From the NCBI GenBank assembly GCA_903915615.1, contig CAIWTR010000368.1, forward strand, positions 1 to 7,403: 7,403 bases of DNA. Reading direction: 5' to 3'. The DNA is from an uncultured Armatimonadota bacterium (GTDB lineage Bacteria > Armatimonadota > Armatimonadia > Armatimonadales > Armatimonadaceae). Position 1 is the first letter of the stretch. Each line of letters opens with the position of its first letter. The translations under genes and the position numbers were made by a program. Positions 6,783-7,403 of this stretch are shown piece after piece. A model generated the notes under the pieces. The model was not told where the DNA came from, searched no databases, and worked only from the letters and a program-made list of their open reading frames with translations.

Positions 6783-6891
6783 GACATAACCCTCCCGCGT
6801 TGCGGACAGTTTATGACATACATGCTCATTCGCTTATGTTCTGTGACATTTGCATCTTAGTAAAGGTGACAAAGACTGGACGAAGCGACGT
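6783..6891 (-). promoter_or_regulatory. Upstream region of the GH operon with three TGTCA-type repeats
   Basis: This 109-bp spacer separates the Nudix stop from the DUF2961 start. On the minus strand it contains TTGTCAC (6872-6866), ATGTCAC (6849-6843) and ATGTCAT (6819-6813), all in one orientation and 23 and 30 bases apart. They could be regulator-binding sites for the operon. No convincing -35/-10 pair was found; CATAAA at the third repeat is at best a weak -10. Readthrough from the Nudix gene is also possible, since I saw no terminator here. Confidence 0.3.
6790..6796 (-). promoter_or_regulatory. Strong ribosome binding site for a TTG start
   Basis: GGGAGGG on the minus strand lies 7 bases before the TTG at 6782. 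A nearer ATG at 6787 is only 2 bases away and opens a frame that closes after one further codon, so the site belongs to the TTG. Confidence 0.7.
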
Positions 6892-7403
6892 CTACTGATT
6901 TGAATCATCGGTCATAGGGCGCAACGCCAGCACCTTCCGGCCAAGCCGCGCCGTCGGCGGGTCCAGCTTGGCGATGACATCCGCGGCCGGCATCCACTGC
7001 GTATCCTCCCCCGGTTCCCAGTTCTCTGACATCACAAAGCCAAATCGGACATCGTAGTGGAGGTGCTCTGGCTGATCCTTGTGCGCGGGGATTGGGTGGA
7101 TATCGACATCGATAATGCCAATAAATCTCTGGATATCCGTAACGCTTGCCCCCGTTTCCTCGCAGAGCTCACGCAAGGATGCATCCGCGACGCTGGCATC
7201 CGAGTCCTCAACATGCCCACCAGGCTGAACCCACCGGCCAATCTTTTTGTGCCAGAGAATAACCATCCAGGGTTCATTGGGGTGGATGGCCACGCAGCTG
7301 GCTGTCATATGCCCCTCGGGGGTATCGCGCGACAAGGGGTTGCTGTTACACGTCTCAAGGAATTGCAGGGTAGCCGCAAGATGTGCTGCTTCTGTCGCAT
7401 CTA
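6892..7403 (-). CDS. Nudix hydrolase, 5' end cut by right window edge
   Basis: The frame is open from the stop TAG (6894-6892) to the window edge, giving about 170 visible residues. A TTG at 7335 could be taken as the start, but the 22 codons before it encode a protein-like segment, DATEAAHLAATLQFLE then TCNSNP, and continue into LSRDTPEGHMTASCVAI. The SR-x-PxGHxTAS pattern is an internal motif of this Nudix subgroup, so the true start lies outside the window. The Nudix box is at about 7150-7221: GGHVEDSDASVADASLRELCEETG, with the REL-x-EET-G core intact. It has the GGHVE...D form with one extra residue before RE, common in the 'QPGGHVE' subgroup, where Asp replaces the first Glu of the textbook box. 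Nudix enzymes hydrolyse nucleoside diphosphates linked to another group; the substrate here is unknown. The protein is probably cytoplasmic housekeeping, unlike the exported hydrolases next to it. Its last codons are duplicated as the relic near 2240. Confidence 0.92.
   Translation of the reverse strand, partial: DATEAAHLAATLQFLETCNSNPLSRDTPEGHMTASCVAIHPNEPWMVILWHKKIGRWVQPGGHVEDSDASVADASLRELCEETGASVTDIQRFIGIIDVDIHPIPAHKDQPEHLHYDVRFGFVMSENWEPGEDTQWMPAADVIAKLDPPTARLGRKVLALRPMTDDSNQ
6916..6969 (+). repeat. Direct repeat, right copy (inside the intact Nudix gene)
   Basis: This is the right member of the direct repeat described at 2238-2291. It encodes KLDPPTARLGRKVLALRP of the intact Nudix protein. 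Beyond it the intact gene continues with MTDDSNQ and stops, while the relic has G and a stop, so the two 3' ends differ after the shared segment. Confidence 0.85.

Noticed and set aside
6779..6787. Tiny upstream frame ATG-TCT-TGA overlapping the DUF2961 TTG start
   Set aside because: The GGGAGGG site is only two bases from this ATG but seven from the TTG, so the TTG is the supported start and the short frame is probably chance.
1..7403. tRNA, rRNA, CRISPR array, insertion-sequence ends or transposase
   Set aside because: No cloverleaf, regular short repeats with spacers, terminal inverted repeats or recombinase-like protein was seen on reading through the window.

Overview
The window carries parts of two gene clusters that converge on a short intergenic region. 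The genes are mostly predicted secreted hydrolases: a sulfatase, a purple-acid-phosphatase-like phosphoesterase, a DUF2961/GH172 protein and a large (alpha/alpha)6 glycosidase with a discoidin-like module. This mix, with Gly/Arg/Gln-rich low-complexity stretches in two proteins and no SusC/SusD pair in view, suggests a polysaccharide-degrading bacterium of the Planctomycetota/Verrucomicrobiota type. That assignment is inferred from gene content and is not proven.

Left part, plus strand (1-2141): the C-terminal half of a sulfatase, cut by the window edge, runs into a calcineurin-like phosphoesterase through a one-base TGATG overlap. The ribosome binding site of the second gene lies inside the last Gly-Gly codons of the first. 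The sulfatase ends in a Gly-rich tail and the phosphoesterase begins with a Gly/Arg/Gln-rich repeat. Both would strip charged ester groups (sulfate, phosphate) from their substrates.

Middle (2142-2312): the convergent spacer holds a hairpin, a possible bidirectional terminator, and a relic of the 3' end of a Nudix hydrolase gene (about 18 codons plus a stop).

Right part, minus strand (2313-7403): a Nudix hydrolase gene runs off the right edge. Downstream of it is a two-gene operon: a DUF2961/GH172 protein with a TTG start and strong ribosome binding site, then, 9 bp on, a 964-residue multidomain glycoside hydrolase. Both look exported and probably act on the same glycan.

The most notable structure is that the GH operon is bracketed by two direct copies of the Nudix 3' end, 4,678 bp apart. 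One is the live gene end (6916-6969) and the other is the relic (2238-2291). Their eight differences all fall at third codon positions, and the bracketed segment has lower GC than its flanks in the lines I counted. This looks like a carbohydrate-degradation cassette placed at the 3' end of a Nudix gene, with two homologous but already diverged gene ends brought together.
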